A stretch of 38,988 nt of DNA. Origin: Anderseniella sp. (GTDB taxonomy: Bacteria > Pseudomonadota > Alphaproteobacteria > Rhizobiales > Aestuariivirgaceae). The notes under the pieces were generated by a model. The model searched no databases. It was not told where the DNA came from and was given only the letters and a program-made list of their open reading frames with translations. Shown piece by piece: positions 37,774-38,988 of the stretch. Both the position numbers and the translations under genes were made by a program. Within the stretch, counting starts at the first letter, position 1. The number at the start of each line of letters is the position of its first letter. The stretch is taken from positions 1 to 38,988 of the forward strand of contig DAOUPT010000030.1 in assembly GCA_030626025.1 (NCBI GenBank), given 5' to 3'.

Positions 37774-38451
37774 ATGGACCATTCGGAAAAGAAAACCCAA
37801 AGCAGGGCAGAAAGCCTTTATATCGCCGTTAAAGACATGGCAATCTCATTCAAATTCAAACCGGGCGAGAGAATCAATGAGGTTGATCTCGCACGCCGAA
37901 TGGGTGCCAGCAGAACACCTTTGCGTGAAGCTCTCAACCGGTTGGTGGCGGAGGGGTTTTTGGTTCTGAAACAGGGTCGCGGATTTTTCTGTCGTGACCT
38001 GAAGCCGCGCGAAATGTTCGAGCTCTACCAATTCCGCGCAGTTTTGGAAGTTGCCGCTGTTCGTCTTGCCTGTGAGCAGGCAACCGAGCAAGAGGTTGCC
38101 GAGCTGATGCAATTTCTGGATGAAACAGGACCTGACGAAGACGGGCAGACCAGTGAGGAACTGGTCACACTTGATGAATATTTTCATGAAAAAATCATGG
38201 CGCTTAGCCGTAATATGGAAATGTCAAAAACGCTGGAAAATGTTAACGCCCGGATAAAATACTTTCGCTGGGTCGACATGGATTCCAAGCGCAAGACAAC
38301 TCAAAAAGAACACCGGGCAATTGTTGAAGCACTCATGGCAAGAGACGCCGATTTGGCAGCCCAGCGCATGAATGCCCACATCGCCAAGCGTCTGGACCAG
38401 ATCACAGCAGCGGTCAAGGAAAGCTATTCACGAATCTATCTGGTGACTTGA
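37774..38451 (+). CDS. GntR/FCD family transcriptional regulator
   Basis: The 225-aa regulator has a GntR winged HTH (FKPGERINEVDLARRMGASR, TPLREALNRLVAEGFLVL) and a C-terminal all-helical FCD domain with metal ligands in the DEYFHEKIMALS helix and the KEHRAIVEALMARD segment. Members of this subfamily usually repress adjacent catabolic genes and respond to a small organic acid. It is divergent from the ThDP enzyme gene, with one candidate operator near each start. Confidence 0.95.
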   Translation: MDHSEKKTQSRAESLYIAVKDMAISFKFKPGERINEVDLARRMGASRTPLREALNRLVAEGFLVLKQGRGFFCRDLKPREMFELYQFRAVLEVAAVRLACEQATEQEVAELMQFLDETGPDEDGQTSEELVTLDEYFHEKIMALSRNMEMSKTLENVNARIKYFRWVDMDSKRKTTQKEHRAIVEALMARDADLAAQRMNAHIAKRLDQITAAVKESYSRIYLVT

Positions 38452-38625
38452 TTGGACAAAGATTGCCGGGTCAGGGAACCTTCGGCGGCAGCAGAAGTGA
38501 AAATGTGAATGATTATGGCAAATGGTGATTTTATTCAGTAAGCCTGTTTGATGTTGTGGGGGCTGGCAATGAACCTTGCAAGAGACTGACAATATTGATA
38601 AAAGCCAGACAATTCACCAAATCAA
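38452..38625. other. Intergenic region without a gene
   Basis: After the GntR gene there is a stretch with no convincing ORF, hairpin or repeat. Together with the following tRNA remnant and repeats it makes a gene-poor 0.5-kb right end. Confidence 0.5.
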
Positions 38626-38667
38626 GCCGCATTAGCTCAGGTGGTAGAGCGGTACATTCGTAATTAG
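38626..38667 (+). pseudogene. tRNA-Thr-like 5' half (CGT), broken
   Basis: The sequence GCCGCATTAGCTCAGGTGG and the following TAGAGC form a normal tRNA acceptor 5' strand and D arm, followed by a TTCGTAA anticodon loop (CGT, Thr). From the 3' side of the anticodon stem on, pairing is lost, and no T arm or acceptor complement follows within the expected length. It looks like a tRNA gene truncated by recombination or decayed. Confidence 0.55.
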
Positions 38668-38784
38668 CGTCTGGTGGTTTGTATGGGTTTGGACTGAGTG
38701 GGACATAGTCAGATAAACCCTTGATTGATAACAACCTTCTCTTTTACGCAGTTGGACAGCGTTGTATCAACTTTGCTGCATCTG

Positions 38785-38805
38785 CCCTACTAATCCCCTA
38801 CTAAT
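38785..38805 (+). repeat. Short tandem direct repeat CCCTACTAAT
   Basis: CCCTACTAAT occurs at 38785-38794 and again at 38796-38805. It lies about 120 bp after the tRNA-Thr-like remnant. It may be part of an old attachment region, but the link is speculative. Confidence 0.5.
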
Positions 38806-38988
38806 TTTGGATTGGCGATGATCGTGAAACCACTTCCGCATTCGACCAACTTCCAGACATAAAATAGCAGGGCCGAAAAAGTCAGTCCATGATCCAACTC
38901 CGTCCTTCGCCGCACCGCAGTGAATGGCGTAGATGGGGGCAAGGAGACATTCGCCAAAAATGATCGAATGTCTGCATTCGATCCGTTG
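38790..38988 (-). CDS. ORF fragment open at the right edge
   Basis: A frame of about 66 codons runs in from the right edge and ends at TAG 38790. It contains a CGSGFTIIANPKLVGD end. No family is recognised, no start is visible, and it spans an inverted repeat, so it may be a chance frame in non-coding DNA. Confidence 0.2.
   Translation of the reverse strand, partial: NGSNADIRSFLANVSLPPSTPFTAVRRRTELDHGLTFSALLFYVWKLVECGSGFTIIANPKLVGD
38945..38973. repeat. Inverted repeat AGACATTCG-N11-CGAATGTCT
   Basis: Perfect 9-bp arms with an 11-nt loop near the right edge. There is no T-run, so it is not an obvious terminator. It resembles short palindromic sequences dispersed in alphaproteobacterial intergenic DNA, from memory. 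Confidence 0.6.

Noticed and set aside
38531-38734. Minus-strand frame of 67 codons over the tRNA-like remnant
   Set aside because: It crosses the tRNA-Thr-like sequence and has no ribosome-binding site or protein-like pattern.

Overview
The window looks like a chromosome segment of an alphaproteobacterium, probably Hyphomicrobiales or a close marine relative. Four things point that way: the F1 ATP synthase operon stands alone as atpHAGDC; GapR (DUF2312) lies next to an N-formylglutamate amidohydrolase, a DUF1036 gene and pyk; tsaD-gpsA diverges from hemC-hemD-Mic60-like-hemY-like; and the initiator tRNA is of a rhizobial type. No taxon was confirmed by any search.

Layout. The left edge (1-249) holds the first codons of a probable tyrosine recombinase on the minus strand, immediately downstream of an intact tRNA-fMet, so an integrated element probably lies off the left end. 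Next is a minus-strand periplasmic operon (432-2027): two secreted Cys-containing proteins that look like divergent paralogs, then a SCO1/SenC copper-thiol protein. A DUF1330 gene is divergent from it. The atpHAGDC operon fills 2823-7811. A minus-strand DUF1036-pyk-GFA operon follows (7818-10099), then N-formylglutamate amidohydrolase and gapR, a minus-strand MotA/TolQ-like plus OmpA-like pair, purH, a DsrC/TusE-fold protein without cysteine, an L,D-transpeptidase, a small secreted protein, acs, and a YciI/EVE pair. The gpsA/tsaD pair and the divergent heme operon run to 26659, closed by a terminator hairpin.

The most interesting part is 26808-35492. Two minus-strand operons with their own regulators lie side by side. 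The first encodes a lysine-6-dehydrogenase/saccharopine-dehydrogenase-like enzyme and an ALDH7-type aldehyde dehydrogenase, with a divergent Lrp-type regulator; this would convert lysine to 2-aminoadipate. The second encodes a radical-SAM aminomutase of the lysine 2,3-aminomutase family, a PcaI/PcaJ-like 3-oxoadipate CoA-transferase and a class III aminotransferase of the beta-transaminase/GSAM type, with a divergent LysR. Read together they suggest a complete route: lysine, 2-aminoadipate, 3-aminoadipate, 3-oxoadipate, 3-oxoadipyl-CoA, and then by thiolase acetyl-CoA plus succinyl-CoA. In the aminomutase the two Asp that hold the lysine side chain in KamA appear to be Arg and Ser, which fits an acidic substrate. 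I know of no described pathway of this form; it is an inference from gene content and residues.

The right part holds a ThDP-dependent acetolactate-synthase-like enzyme divergent from a GntR/FCD regulator, with two identical 14-bp candidate operators between them and a 45-codon ORF overlapping the enzyme's 3' end. The last 0.5 kb is gene-poor: a broken tRNA-Thr-like 5' half, a short direct repeat, an inverted repeat and an ORF open to the window edge, suggesting the edge of another mobile or decayed region.
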